A stretch of 32,328 nt of DNA from Methylobacter sp. (GTDB taxonomy: Bacteria > Pseudomonadota > Gammaproteobacteria > Methylococcales > Methylomonadaceae), in the NCBI GenBank assembly GCA_030653175.1, contig JAURZV010000068.1, positions 1 to 32,328 on the forward strand. The letters are read 5' to 3'. Made by a program: the position numbers and the translations under genes. The notes beneath the pieces are model-generated. The model was not told the DNA's origin and did no database searches. It was given only the letters and a program-made list of their open reading frames with translations. Numbering within the stretch: the stretch's first letter is position 1; every line of letters starts with the position of its first letter. Positions 1 to 6,706 of this stretch are shown here, in pieces.

Positions 1-201
1 ACCATCATGCCATAAGTCTCGAAGCGTCCGGTGTATCTGTTGTTTGTTTGGGATGCTCTTTAATTCTTCGTAGCCCTGCCACTTGTAATTTAAAGCGTTG
101 TCCAATGTATAGGCGATTGATGAAGCGGAATAAGGCGGCTCGTCACCATTGCCCTCTGATATTGCCAGCAAGGTTAATCTTCTATTCGTTGTCATTTTCA
201 T
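1..201 (-). CDS. Small element gene, 5' part only (possible winged-helix protein)
   Basis: An open frame begins at an ATG at 201 and runs 67 codons without a stop to base 1, so the gene leaves the window. A second ATG lies two codons in (195). The visible protein begins MKMTTNRRLTLLAISEG and has a stretch, QIHRTLRDLWHDG, that resembles the recognition-helix end of a winged-helix domain. That resemblance is weak. No strong Shine-Dalgarno sequence is seen. It is on the same strand as the primase, downstream of it, separated by a long inverted repeat, and has its own palindromic upstream region. Function unknown; a DNA-binding role is inference. Confidence 0.5.
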   Translation of the reverse strand, partial: MKMTTNRRLTLLAISEGNGDEPPYSASSIAYTLDNALNYKWQGYEELKSIPNKQQIHRTLRDLWHDG

Positions 202-213
202 AGGTTTCTAATC

Positions 214-250
214 GTATACTAACGCCGGTATACATTTAGATAACGGCGTT
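214..250. promoter_or_regulatory. Two interleaved inverted repeats upstream of the left-edge gene
   Basis: GTATAC occurs at 214-219 and again at 228-233. AACGCCG at 221-227 is mirrored by CGGCGTT at 244-250. They lie 13 to 49 bases upstream of the ATG at 201 on the minus strand, where an operator or promoter would be expected. No regulator can be named. Confidence 0.35.
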
Positions 251-273
251 TAAAGTTAGCGTGCTTTTCACTT

Positions 274-376
274 TTAGGGCGGATAGGGCGGATAAACCGT
301 GTTTTTATATTAGCTCCTATAAAATTTTTCCGTGGGGCAATATGAAAACGGGTTTTATCCGCCCTATCCGCCCTAA
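274..376. repeat. Long inverted repeat with tandem GGGCGGATA units; possible replication origin
   Basis: The 23-base arm at 274-296 is perfectly repeated in inverted orientation at 354-376, with 57 AT-rich bases between. Each arm contains GGGCGGATA followed by a second near-identical unit, so there are four direct or inverted iterons. The right arm ends one base before the primase stop codon. In P4-type elements the primase-helicase binds iterons at its origin and at a cis replication region, so an origin function is plausible. A transcription terminator for the primase operon is the main alternative, although the loop is long and no T-tract follows. Confidence 0.55.
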
Positions 377-377
377 T

Positions 378-2702
378 TCATCGACCGCTTGCCGTTCTGT
401 AGTCGTCTGAATAACTTAAATTTCCGACAGATAAACCAGACCAAAGCCTTGTACTGCTTGACTTACGACATGAAAAACCGCGCTCTGATAACCGCCGACC
501 TAGTGCAATATTGCTGTTTGGCCTTAAACCGTTTTCTACACACCAGTTTTTATAATTGGCATAAATATCTGTAGTCGATGCTTCATTCATTGGTGACAGG
601 TCGCAACATTCAGACAGCCAGTTACCGATTAAATCCTGCTCAACTTGATAAGTTCCGGTAGCCTGCTCGATGGTCTTGGGCGTGTCTTTCAATCCGCGTT
701 TCTGCCAATCAAGACAGCCCTCGACCATCCACGCCAGAATGTGTGGAGCTTCTGCCTTAAGTTTATCCGCAAGCCCCGCGTCCCGTTCTTCCGGCTTGAA
801 TGTGCGCTTGAACGGTATCAACCGAACACGCCGCCAGATTCCGTGGTCATTGCCTTTAATAATCGGCTTATGGTTACCCAGCATCATCAATTTAAACTGT
901 GGGGTGAACTGGAACGGGTCGCAATGCAACTTCCTTGCTGTCATGGTGTCGCCTGATACCAGACTCTTTACCAGTGATTCAGCCAATGCCGCGCCGTCCT
1001 CCGTTTCCGCGCACACTGCCATTCTTGCGCCTACCAGTTCGGCAAGGTCGGGCGTGGCGCTACCTGCTGCCCTCTTAGATTCCGTCAAAGTTTCCGAAGC
1101 AATAGCTCGTGCATAGTCACATAGGATGTAACGCAAAATATCCCCTAATACGCTTTTGCCATTAGCACCCAGACCGAAACAAAAAATAAATATCTGTTCA
1201 GCCGTGGAGCCGGTCAGCATATAGCCGCACCAGCGTTTAAGCCAATCTATCAGTTCCGCATCATCCCCGAAGATTTGCGTTAAAAACGCTTGCCAGCGTA
1301 CCGCCTTGGATGACTCGCCCAGCCGGTCAACACTCAATGACTTGGTGATTAAGTCGGACTGTAGCGCCAGTCTTGCCTTGCCGGTGCGTAGGTCAAGAAC
1401 CTGTTTGGCATTATCAAATCCAACTTTGAACAAATCGGCATCCACTAACGCAAGCGGTAAGCGTACCCGCTCGAAGTCTTGCAGTAATGACACGGTAGCC
1501 AAGACGGTTCTTTCTTTTTGGCTCGTCCTCGACCACTTAGCAAAATATTCTGCATCAGCTAAATGCAAGCCGCCCTCGTTGTAAATCTGTTGGGGTAATC
1601 TTGCCGCTAATCCTCGAATAGTTGCGCCGTCAATGTCCCAATTCCAAGCACCACCGCGCCATTGAAGCCACGCCTTAGCATCATGCACATAATGAATGTC
1701 GCCGCCGTGTGCGTCCTCCAATCGCGCCGCATTGCCTAATTCTGACAATGGGCGGGTGCTGTCCGTTCCATCCCTTGAGTCAGTACCCGATAAAGCCGGT
1801 GTATCAAAGGCAACATGCACAACTGGCAACTGCATCAACTTGAAGTGACCGCGTACCGCATCCAATCCGCTCGACTGTTCAAGGTCGTTAAAGTCGCCAC
1901 CACCAGCCGGAAAAACCGCTGTACCCGCTATGGCCTGCGCTGCCTCCTCTGCCTTGGTGCGTCCGGGATTGCCAGCGGTTTGTGTGTCATCATCGCCAGC
2001 AATAATAAAAGTCGCTTTGGGGTAACGCTTTCGCATCGCCTCCGCAACATTCTTTAGATTACCAGCCGAAAAGCACACACAAACCGCGTGGCCGGTTGCT
2101 CTGTGTAGCGTATCAGCCGTGGCGAACCCCTCACACAATAGCAAGGTGTTGCCGTTCTCAGGCGTACCAAGCCACACATGACCACCTCGCATTTTCCCGC
2201 CCTTGGCAAATCGTTTGCCGCCATCAGGTGCTATGCGCTGGAGTGATTGCAGGTCGTCGTCGGTCAGGCCGTAGGCAGGGATTAACAAATTTCCGTGGGC
2301 ATCAACACGCGCCATGTTTGGGCCAACACCCTTCTTCACCAAATAAGGATGATTTGCAGGGGCAGGCTGTGACGCTTCCCACTCCGTCAACGACTTGGCG
2401 GCCGCTTGCTGATAGTCGGCTTCTTTTTCCAGCTTCCGCGCATTATTCGCCGCGATACAATCCCGCTTGAATTTCGCCTGTTCCGCTTCATTGAACGGCT
2501 TATCCCGCGCCTCCTGCCATGTGTGCTGTTCACCGGTACGATTACAGCCAAAAGTCGCACCTTTGCCATCAGCGAATTTAAAAACCCATCCGGCCTTGTC
2601 TCCGTTCTTCCCATTGCTGGAAAATCTAACGATTTGACCGGTGGGAATAGTGTCGGGCGGTTCAAGTCCTGCCGCCCTCATTGCATCGTTTAAAGTAGGC
2701 AT
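378..2702 (-). CDS. P4 alpha-like primase-helicase
   Basis: A 774-aa replication protein, almost the length of phage P4 alpha (777 aa, from memory). An N-terminal part with GCNRTGEQHTW (52-62) precedes a TOPRIM primase core with LLLCEGFATAD around Glu191 and GDDD at 236-239. A D5-type region then leads into an SF3-like helicase: Walker A GLGANGKS (510-517), acidic Walker B AVCAETED (562-569), sensor Asn in MLGNHKP (610) and an arginine finger in GIWRRVRLIPF (621-631). All key residues are present. It probably primes and unwinds the element's own DNA. The start is uncertain: TTG at 2705 directly follows the preceding stop and ATG at 2702 is next; AAGGGG lies upstream of both. I chose ATG. It is the last gene of an overlapping four-gene operon. 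Confidence 0.92.
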   Translation of the reverse strand: MPTLNDAMRAAGLEPPDTIPTGQIVRFSSNGKNGDKAGWVFKFADGKGATFGCNRTGEQHTWQEARDKPFNEAEQAKFKRDCIAANNARKLEKEADYQQAAAKSLTEWEASQPAPANHPYLVKKGVGPNMARVDAHGNLLIPAYGLTDDDLQSLQRIAPDGGKRFAKGGKMRGGHVWLGTPENGNTLLLCEGFATADTLHRATGHAVCVCFSAGNLKNVAEAMRKRYPKATFIIAGDDDTQTAGNPGRTKAEEAAQAIAGTAVFPAGGGDFNDLEQSSGLDAVRGHFKLMQLPVVHVAFDTPALSGTDSRDGTDSTRPLSELGNAARLEDAHGGDIHYVHDAKAWLQWRGGAWNWDIDGATIRGLAARLPQQIYNEGGLHLADAEYFAKWSRTSQKERTVLATVSLLQDFERVRLPLALVDADLFKVGFDNAKQVLDLRTGKARLALQSDLITKSLSVDRLGESSKAVRWQAFLTQIFGDDAELIDWLKRWCGYMLTGSTAEQIFIFCFGLGANGKSVLGDILRYILCDYARAIASETLTESKRAAGSATPDLAELVGARMAVCAETEDGAALAESLVKSLVSGDTMTARKLHCDPFQFTPQFKLMMLGNHKPIIKGNDHGIWRRVRLIPFKRTFKPEERDAGLADKLKAEAPHILAWMVEGCLDWQKRGLKDTPKTIEQATGTYQVEQDLIGNWLSECCDLSPMNEASTTDIYANYKNWCVENGLRPNSNIALGRRLSERGFSCRKSSSTRLWSGLSVGNLSYSDDYRTASGR

Positions 2703-2705
2703 CAA

Positions 2706-2861
2706 TTACGCACCCCTTGCGATTGATACCCAGACAGCCAGCCGGATAAATTCAGCCTTTACGAGGCCAGCAATTTTGGTAAAATCATTTTGTGGTTTTT
2801 GGTATTGGGTCGCTGGTCTGGTCGTACAGTCAGCGGCCTTTTTAATTTCGGTCTGCATCAT
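2706..2861 (-). CDS. 51-aa ORF embedded in the primase operon
   Basis: ATG at 2861-2859 overlaps the TGA (2860-2858) of the upstream helix-turn-helix gene, and its TAA (2708-2706) is immediately followed by the TTG/ATG starts of the primase. It fills the gap exactly with 51 codons. The protein begins MMQTEIKKAADCTTRPAT and ends in an amphipathic, rather hydrophobic stretch (IRLAVWVSIARGA). I do not recognise it. The 4-base overlap at its start and zero spacing at its end indicate translational coupling and argue that it is translated. Roles such as primase accessory factor or a small Kil-like protein are speculation. Confidence 0.6.
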   Translation of the reverse strand: MMQTEIKKAADCTTRPATQYQKPQNDFTKIAGLVKAEFIRLAVWVSIARGA

Positions 2862-3112
2862 GCCCCCAATTCACGGGCTAAAACTCTATCTTCCTGCGTA
2901 AAACTGTAACGCCCCGGCCAGCAAGAATTGCCGTCTTTGTCGAACCGTTCTACTCGTTCGCATGGGACTGATAGACCTTTGCGCCTAAGCCCTGCCACAA
3001 GCTCTGGACTGTTTGAGCATCCAGCAATGAAGTCTAAGTTTTCCCGCATGACCGCACCGTTTAATAGGGCGTTAATGGCGCGTTGTTCGCGTTTGGTTAA
3101 TGGGCGGCTCAT
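2858..3112 (-). CDS. Small helix-turn-helix protein of the element
   Basis: An 84-aa protein beginning MSRPLTKREQRAINALLNG. The layout, a conserved-looking N-terminal helical region followed by MRENLDFIAGCSNSPELV and LRRKGLSVPCERV, resembles small winged-helix proteins found beside primases in prophages and satellites, where SNSPELVAGLRRKG would be the recognition helix. The open frame extends upstream to 3157, but ATG at 3112 is preferred because it overlaps the stop of the AlpA-like gene in an ATGA arrangement with GGGGGTG just upstream. It is the second gene of the primase operon. A DNA-binding regulatory or replication-accessory role is inference. Confidence 0.75.
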   Translation of the reverse strand: MSRPLTKREQRAINALLNGAVMRENLDFIAGCSNSPELVAGLRRKGLSVPCERVERFDKDGNSCWPGRYSFTQEDRVLARELGA

Positions 3113-3324
3113 ACTGCACCCCCATTTAACAGGGCTTTGATTCCGGCAATAGACCACGCAAGACGACCATTAATTCTTATAGGTCGAAGTGCGCCGTTTT
3201 CCAAACAAGCCCATGACCTTAATGTTTGTGGCTTGCGGTTCAGATAATGCGCTGCGGCATCGGTTGGAACTGTGGGGTTGGTAACTTGTTCTAGCGGGGT
3301 AAATTGATTTGTAACTGTTTTCAT
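3109..3324 (-). CDS. AlpA/excisionase-like DNA-binding protein
   Basis: A 71-aa protein. From about residue 19 it reads VPTDAAAHYLNRKPQTLRSW, then a loop and RPIRINGRLAWSIAGIKALL, the pattern of the MerR-like HTH_17 fold used by AlpA regulators and Xis proteins. In P4-like elements such proteins control integrase transcription or excision. It is the first gene of the operon that ends with the primase and overlaps the next gene by four bases. The upstream 147 bases carry repeated GCGAAAG motifs that could be its operator. Whether it acts as activator, repressor or excisionase cannot be read from the sequence. Confidence 0.75.
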   Translation of the reverse strand: MKTVTNQFTPLEQVTNPTVPTDAAAHYLNRKPQTLRSWACLENGALRPIRINGRLAWSIAGIKALLNGGAV

Positions 3325-3391
3325 TTTGTAAAGCCCATTTCTGTTGAAGTAGGCTATAGAATGAACGGGCGTTAAACGCTTACAAGTGAGC

Positions 3392-3464
3392 GCGAAAGTT
3401 TAGCGAAAGCCCCGCCGTTACTGGTATGTAAGAGCATTAATGTAAAAACTTTCGCTGAAAGTTT
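3392..3464. promoter_or_regulatory. Repeated GCGAAAG motifs upstream of the primase operon
   Basis: GCGAAAG occurs at 3392-3398 and 3403-3409, one helical turn apart. The octamer AGCGAAAG (3402-3409) is inverted at 3449-3456 (CTTTCGCT). GAAAGTTT is directly repeated at 3394-3401 and 3457-3464. The cluster fills the gap between the 287-aa gene and the AlpA-like gene. This arrangement suits a regulator or replication-initiator binding region; I cannot say which. Confidence 0.4.
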
Positions 3465-3471
3465 GAAAGAT

Positions 3472-4335
3472 TTACCCTAGAGATATGTTTGAAAGTGCTT
3501 TTTTTACCGTTCCTGAGCCAAAAGGTAATTTCCCACCCCGTTTTTTAAAACCGGCGGCAGTTAGCCGCTGGACAACCTTGCCAGCCAATAGGGTTTGTTT
3601 CGTTAATAAGGATGAGTCGTTTATGACAACCTGCCGGGCAAAATAACGCGCTGGTGTGTACCACGGTTGAATGGGCGGCGGGTCTTTTGGGTCATGGATT
3701 AACCACGGTTCCTTGTCGCGGTCATCATTAGTGTGTGTCGGTATCATTACCTCAGCGTCCATCATTGCGAATTTTAAGGCTAACTCAGCACATGCGTTTT
3801 TTATCGCTGTCGGTATCATTGCCTCAGCTTCCACCATTGCGGCGGGGGTGTCGGCTTGCTCGTAATCTATGGGCTTTAGGAATGGCCTTAGCATTTCATC
3901 TATACGGGCAAAAAATACGGCATCATCATCAGACATTATTTTGCTCATGTATCTTGTCAAGTGATCTGTTACATAGCCTTTTGACTCAGCCCATTCCAGC
4001 CACCGGGCAGGTTTATCGTTTTCCTTAAGTAAGCCTGCTTCAATAGCAATATTCGCCAAATTAACGAAAAATGAATAGGCATGTAAGCGTCCTTTTGCTT
4101 CGTCGCTTCGCTTAATTCCGGCGGGCAGTTCCTTAGCTTCTCGCTTGCAATCTTCAATATCCACATCAGGCCAGCCAATTGCTATTAGTTTTCCAGCAAG
4201 GTCTTTGCTCCATCCATCAACCAAGTGCCAGTTTTTACCATGAGGAGGAAGCCGCCCTACGACTTTATTCAGGTATTGATTCCGCGCGCCAGGCGCTGTT
4301 CTTTTTCTGCCGATTTCATCAAAGTATTCAATCAC
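3472..4335 (-). CDS. Unknown 287-aa element protein
   Basis: Begins at GTG (4335-4333) with a good Shine-Dalgarno AGAAGGA eight bases upstream. The product begins MIEYFDEIGRKRTAPGARNQ. It is soluble, with no signal peptide or membrane segment. Notable stretches are GRLPPHGKNWHLVDGWSKDL (27-46) and a C-terminal basic part ending KRGGKLPFGSGTVKKALSNI. A short internal near-repeat, VEAEAMIPT and MDAEVMIPT, lies near residues 168-200. I do not recognise the family. It sits between the C4-like RNA candidate and the AlpA-primase operon, the place occupied by early regulatory or kil/eta-type genes in P4. A three-codon ATG frame (ATG CGA TTG TGA) overlaps its leader and start. Confidence 0.7.
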   Translation of the reverse strand: MIEYFDEIGRKRTAPGARNQYLNKVVGRLPPHGKNWHLVDGWSKDLAGKLIAIGWPDVDIEDCKREAKELPAGIKRSDEAKGRLHAYSFFVNLANIAIEAGLLKENDKPARWLEWAESKGYVTDHLTRYMSKIMSDDDAVFFARIDEMLRPFLKPIDYEQADTPAAMVEAEAMIPTAIKNACAELALKFAMMDAEVMIPTHTNDDRDKEPWLIHDPKDPPPIQPWYTPARYFARQVVINDSSLLTKQTLLAGKVVQRLTAAGFKKRGGKLPFGSGTVKKALSNISLG

Positions 4336-4362
4336 AATCGCATCCTTCTATAATGCGCCCTC

Positions 4363-4440
4363 AAAATAAAATCCCCGTCAGGCCGGTGAAGGTGTCCGGC
4401 TTTTCCCTCTTGGTAATTACTCGCTGGGTAGACGGGGTTT
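4363..4440 (-). ncRNA. C4-like antisense RNA candidate
   Basis: On the minus strand, CCCCGTC (4437-4431) pairs with GACGGGG (4379-4373), which is followed by ATTTTATTTT, like an intrinsic terminator. Inside is a second hairpin, GCCGG (4400-4396) with CCGGC (4386-4382), whose loop reads ACACCTTCA. The loop pentamer CCTTC is complementary to GAAGG, the Shine-Dalgarno of the 287-aa gene 40 bases downstream. The nested stems, the anti-Shine-Dalgarno loop, and the position upstream of the replication genes in a P4-like element match the plan of C4/P4 CI antisense RNAs (Rfam RF01695 as I recall). I cannot run a covariance model, so the family call is provisional. Confidence 0.5.
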
Positions 4441-4446
4441 AACTCG

Positions 4447-4734
4447 TTATGCTGCTTGCCTATCAAGCGGCCTGATAGTCGGACGTGGTAGCTGCTCGGC
4501 TTGCCATAAATCCCATTGCGTTTGTATACCCAGCCAAACATCGGGGGACGTGCTAAGCCATATCGAAAGGCGCAAGGCCATTCCCGCCGTTATTCCGGCC
4601 TTACCGTTCAGCACCTTAGAAAGCGTGACACGGGAAACCTGCAATTCCTTTGCTGCTTCTGTTACGGTCATTCCTTCCGGTAGCCATTCTCGTAATACTT
4701 CGCCGGGGTGTGCCGGATTGTGCATTCTGCTCAT
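4447..4734 (-). CDS. higA: HigA-type antitoxin
   Basis: A 95-aa XRE-family helix-turn-helix protein. HPGEVLREWLPEGMTVTEAA near the N-terminus is the HigA/VapI signature, followed by the recognition helix VSRVTLSKVLNG and AGITAGMALRLSIWL. It is expected to bind and neutralise the toxin encoded just upstream and to repress the operon through the palindrome before higB. The toxin gene ends 11 bases before this start, and toxin-first order is typical of higBA. A type II toxin-antitoxin pair in a mobile element usually acts in stable maintenance or phage exclusion. Full length, with no missing parts. Confidence 0.9.
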   Translation of the reverse strand: MSRMHNPAHPGEVLREWLPEGMTVTEAAKELQVSRVTLSKVLNGKAGITAGMALRLSIWLSTSPDVWLGIQTQWDLWQAEQLPRPTIRPLDRQAA

Positions 4735-4745
4735 ATTAATTACTC

Positions 4746-5024
4746 CTAGTGGTAGTCCAAATAATCAACCAGTTCGGCATTTTCGCCTTCAAAGGTGAAA
4801 GTTAATCGCCAGTTTCCGTTTACTGTTATGGAATAATGCCCGGCAAGGTCGGCTGTCAAGGGATGCAGTTTCCAACCCGGTGCGTTCATATCATCCGCAC
4901 GCTTTGCGCTGTCCAATGTGGTCAACAATACGCGCAGTTTTCCAGCATGGTGCGGCTGTATGCCTGCCTTGCTGCCTGTCTCAAAAAAGGCTTGCAAGCC
5001 CTTATGCCGGAAAGTTTTTATCAT
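4746..5024 (-). CDS. higB: HigB-type toxin
   Basis: A 92-aa protein of the RelE/HigB superfamily. MIKTFRHKGLQAFFETGS at the start, LRVLLTTLDSAKRADDMNAP in the middle, and the strand pair YSITVNGNWRLTFTFEG near residues 65-80 are the usual HigB layout. Such toxins are ribosome-dependent mRNA interferases. The gene is first in the operon and is followed by the antitoxin. It lies between the integrase and the regulatory part of the element, the usual cargo or maintenance position. ATG at 5024 is preceded by a near-perfect palindrome rather than a strong ribosome binding site. Confidence 0.9.
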   Translation of the reverse strand: MIKTFRHKGLQAFFETGSKAGIQPHHAGKLRVLLTTLDSAKRADDMNAPGWKLHPLTADLAGHYSITVNGNWRLTFTFEGENAELVDYLDYH

Positions 5025-5025
5025 G

Positions 5026-5038
5026 ATACAAATTGTAT
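5026..5038. promoter_or_regulatory. Palindromic operator candidate of higBA
   Basis: ATACAA-A-TTGTAT is a perfect 6+1+6 inverted repeat ending two bases before the higB start codon. Position and symmetry fit autoregulation by the HigA dimer or the HigBA complex, which is general for this family. Confidence 0.55.
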
Positions 5039-5101
5039 GCTGTTAATTAACACTTATCAACACAAGTGAATATAATCCCGTGCTATTTTTTATAGACGCT
5101 T

Positions 5102-6472
5102 TCATTGATTCACGACTACACGTAAACCCAGCGGCACCGGCACAAATTCAATTCCGGCTTGCTCCAATATCCAGGCTTCTATTTTTACATGCCACAAGTG
5201 CAGCAAGTCGAGTTCACGCTGTATGTAGTGCTTCTCAGCAATTGCGCTTGGTTTATGCCCCATTATTTGTGCAACGATTCCGGCGGGGACTTCCACCCAC
5301 TCAGACAGTGAACTAAAGGAACGGCGCAAACCATGCAGGGACAGCGCGGGAAGTGCTGCGGCGGCTAGTGCCTTGTTGTGAGGGTTGCGCGGCTCCTCAA
5401 GCCTTCCAGAAGCGGCGGCAGGACTGCTAAAAACAAATTCATTGCGCCGTGGTAGCGTGGATATTAAATATTCAACATAGGGCGTTAAAGGAATAGTGCG
5501 TTCTCCTTCCACCTTGTCTCGTATGGTCAAACTTTTCCACTGAAAACCCACGTCCTGCCAGCGTAGCGCGGCCAATTCGTTACGGCGTGCTCCGGTCAAT
5601 AACAAGCATTGCAAATAGGCTGCGGTTACTGGGTTTCCAATCTTTTTCACTGATTCAAACCATGGGCGAATTTGCGCGCGTCTCAAGCTGTCGTTCTTTT
5701 TGGTTTGTGGTGTAGGGACTTTCTTTTTCACATCATCGGACTGGCACGCATTGGCATGTATTGCAGATTTGTATTTGTCATTCTTGGCGCACCATGTAAG
5801 AAAGGCTCTCAAGTGGCGAAAGGCTAACGCGGCGGCGGCAGGTGCTTGGGCGGCTTCCTTTTCCAGCCATGTTGCAATCGCTTTTGCATCAAGGTCGATA
5901 AGACGCATATTCATAAGCGGCACCAAAACGCCGGGTCTAGTTGTTTCCGGTTCGTTCGGGCGACGGCCACGGGTGCGCTTTACTCCGCCAGCTTGCACAA
6001 AATAATCATGTTGGGCTTTATGTTTCTCGCCCCATTCTGGTTTTCCGTCAACGATTGACGCGCTACGGTCAGCAACATAGGCTTTCCATGCTTCGCCTGC
6101 TGTCACCGATTCGCGGGCCTCCTGCATTATTTGCGCTGCGGCTTCTGCTGCTTTGGCTGTTTTAGCCGCAACCTTGGCGGCGGCTTTGTCGGCTTTCACT
6201 TCGCGCGGGTCGTTGCCGGTGTCTATAATTATTTGTAGGCGGCGGGCTTCGGCTTGAGCTTCTGGAATACTCCACATGCTAACCTTGCCAATCGTAACCC
6301 GCATTGACTGGCCTTTCACTTTTGACTGGAAAATGTAACCAGCGGCGCTTGAATTTGGCGTTGCTCGGACACCTAAGCCCGGCACTTCGGCGCACCATAG
6401 AAAAGCTTGAGCCTTTGATTCATCGCACTTGAAGCCTGCAATTCGTCCGGCGGTCAGTTTTACTTTTGCCAT
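5102..6472 (-). CDS. int: Site-specific tyrosine integrase
   Basis: A 456-aa P4-type integrase. The N-terminal DUF4102-like domain begins MAKVKLTAGRIAGFKCDESK, a SAM-like core-binding region lies around 120-240, and the catalytic domain has the full set: Arg296 in TGARRNEL, Lys320 in IRDKVEG, His380 and Arg383 in SLHGLRRSF, His406 in MGHKPS and the nucleophile Tyr416 in EKHYIQR. The frame is open to 6520, but ATG at 6472 has AGAGGG at the right distance and gives the usual N-terminus. The upstream extension would run through phased repeats. The gene ends the element next to the tRNA-derived attR and should catalyse integration into and excision from a tRNA-Thr gene. Confidence 0.95.
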   Translation of the reverse strand: MAKVKLTAGRIAGFKCDESKAQAFLWCAEVPGLGVRATPNSSAAGYIFQSKVKGQSMRVTIGKVSMWSIPEAQAEARRLQIIIDTGNDPREVKADKAAAKVAAKTAKAAEAAAQIMQEARESVTAGEAWKAYVADRSASIVDGKPEWGEKHKAQHDYFVQAGGVKRTRGRRPNEPETTRPGVLVPLMNMRLIDLDAKAIATWLEKEAAQAPAAAALAFRHLRAFLTWCAKNDKYKSAIHANACQSDDVKKKVPTPQTKKNDSLRRAQIRPWFESVKKIGNPVTAAYLQCLLLTGARRNELAALRWQDVGFQWKSLTIRDKVEGERTIPLTPYVEYLISTLPRRNEFVFSSPAAASGRLEEPRNPHNKALAAAALPALSLHGLRRSFSSLSEWVEVPAGIVAQIMGHKPSAIAEKHYIQRELDLLHLWHVKIEAWILEQAGIEFVPVPLGLRVVVNQ

Positions 6473-6490
6473 AAAATAACCCTCTAAATT

Positions 6491-6528
6491 TGTAACCAGT
6501 TTGTAACCAGATGTAACCAATTTGTAAC
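6491..6528. repeat. Four helically phased TGTAAC repeats upstream of int
   Basis: TGTAACCA occurs at 6491-6498, 6502-6509 and 6512-6519, and TGTAAC at 6523-6528. The spacings are 11, 10 and 11 bases, so all copies face the same side of the helix. They are 19-56 bases upstream of the integrase ATG and 130-170 bases from attR. This is what one expects for Xis or AlpA sites, or integrase arm sites, and could couple int expression to excision. Confidence 0.6.
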
Positions 6529-6659
6529 TTTTTTTACAGTATAACGATGAATACTTATCAACACAACAAATAGGGGTAAGTTATACAACTTACTGATTTA
6601 TTTAAAAAATAGGTGTATTATTGAATGGTAATCAACGGTAATAAATGCTTATATCTTAA

Positions 6660-6706
6660 GATTCGTAATCAGTAGGTCGCGAGTTCGATTCTCGCCATTG
6701 GCTCCA
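6660..6706 (+). other. attR: 3' fragment of tRNA-Thr(CGU)
   Basis: The sequence holds the anticodon loop TTCGTAA, the 3' anticodon strand TCAGT, variable loop AGGTC, a perfect T-arm (GCGAG at 6679-6683 pairing with CTCGC at 6691-6695 around TTCGATT), the 3' acceptor strand CATTGGC, discriminator T and CCA (6704-6706). The bases before 6660 do not pair to complete the anticodon stem and no D-arm or 5' acceptor (expected GCCAATG) is present. It is therefore a tRNA 3' end duplicated by integration; the intact tRNA gene should be at the other end of the element, left of this window. The 258 bases from 6707 to rnhA show no gene. Confidence 0.8.

Larger units (their letters stand above)
5052..6566. 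repeat. 14-bp direct repeat flanking the integrase gene
   Basis: ACTTATCAACACAA occurs at 5052-5065 (between higB and int) and again at 6553-6566 (between int and attR). TTATCAACA is one base from the DnaA box TTATCCACA. Either DnaA binding or arm-type integrase binding would be reasonable; chance is less likely given the exact match. Confidence 0.45.

Noticed and set aside
389-2693. Several plus-strand frames across the primase gene
   Set aside because: They are opposite-strand shadows of a protein with intact catalytic motifs.
4332-4541. A 69-codon minus-strand frame between higA and the 287-aa gene
   Set aside because: It overlaps the higA 3' end and the structured RNA candidate, with no ribosome binding site or recognisable protein.
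6473-6520. A 16-codon upstream extension of the integrase
   Set aside because: It is encoded by the phased TGTAAC repeats; ATG 6472 has a proper ribosome binding site and the family N-terminus.
6600-6706. A complete tRNA gene
   Set aside because: The T-arm and 3' acceptor are perfect, but the D-arm and 5' acceptor are missing and the anticodon stem fails after two pairs, so it is an attachment-site fragment.
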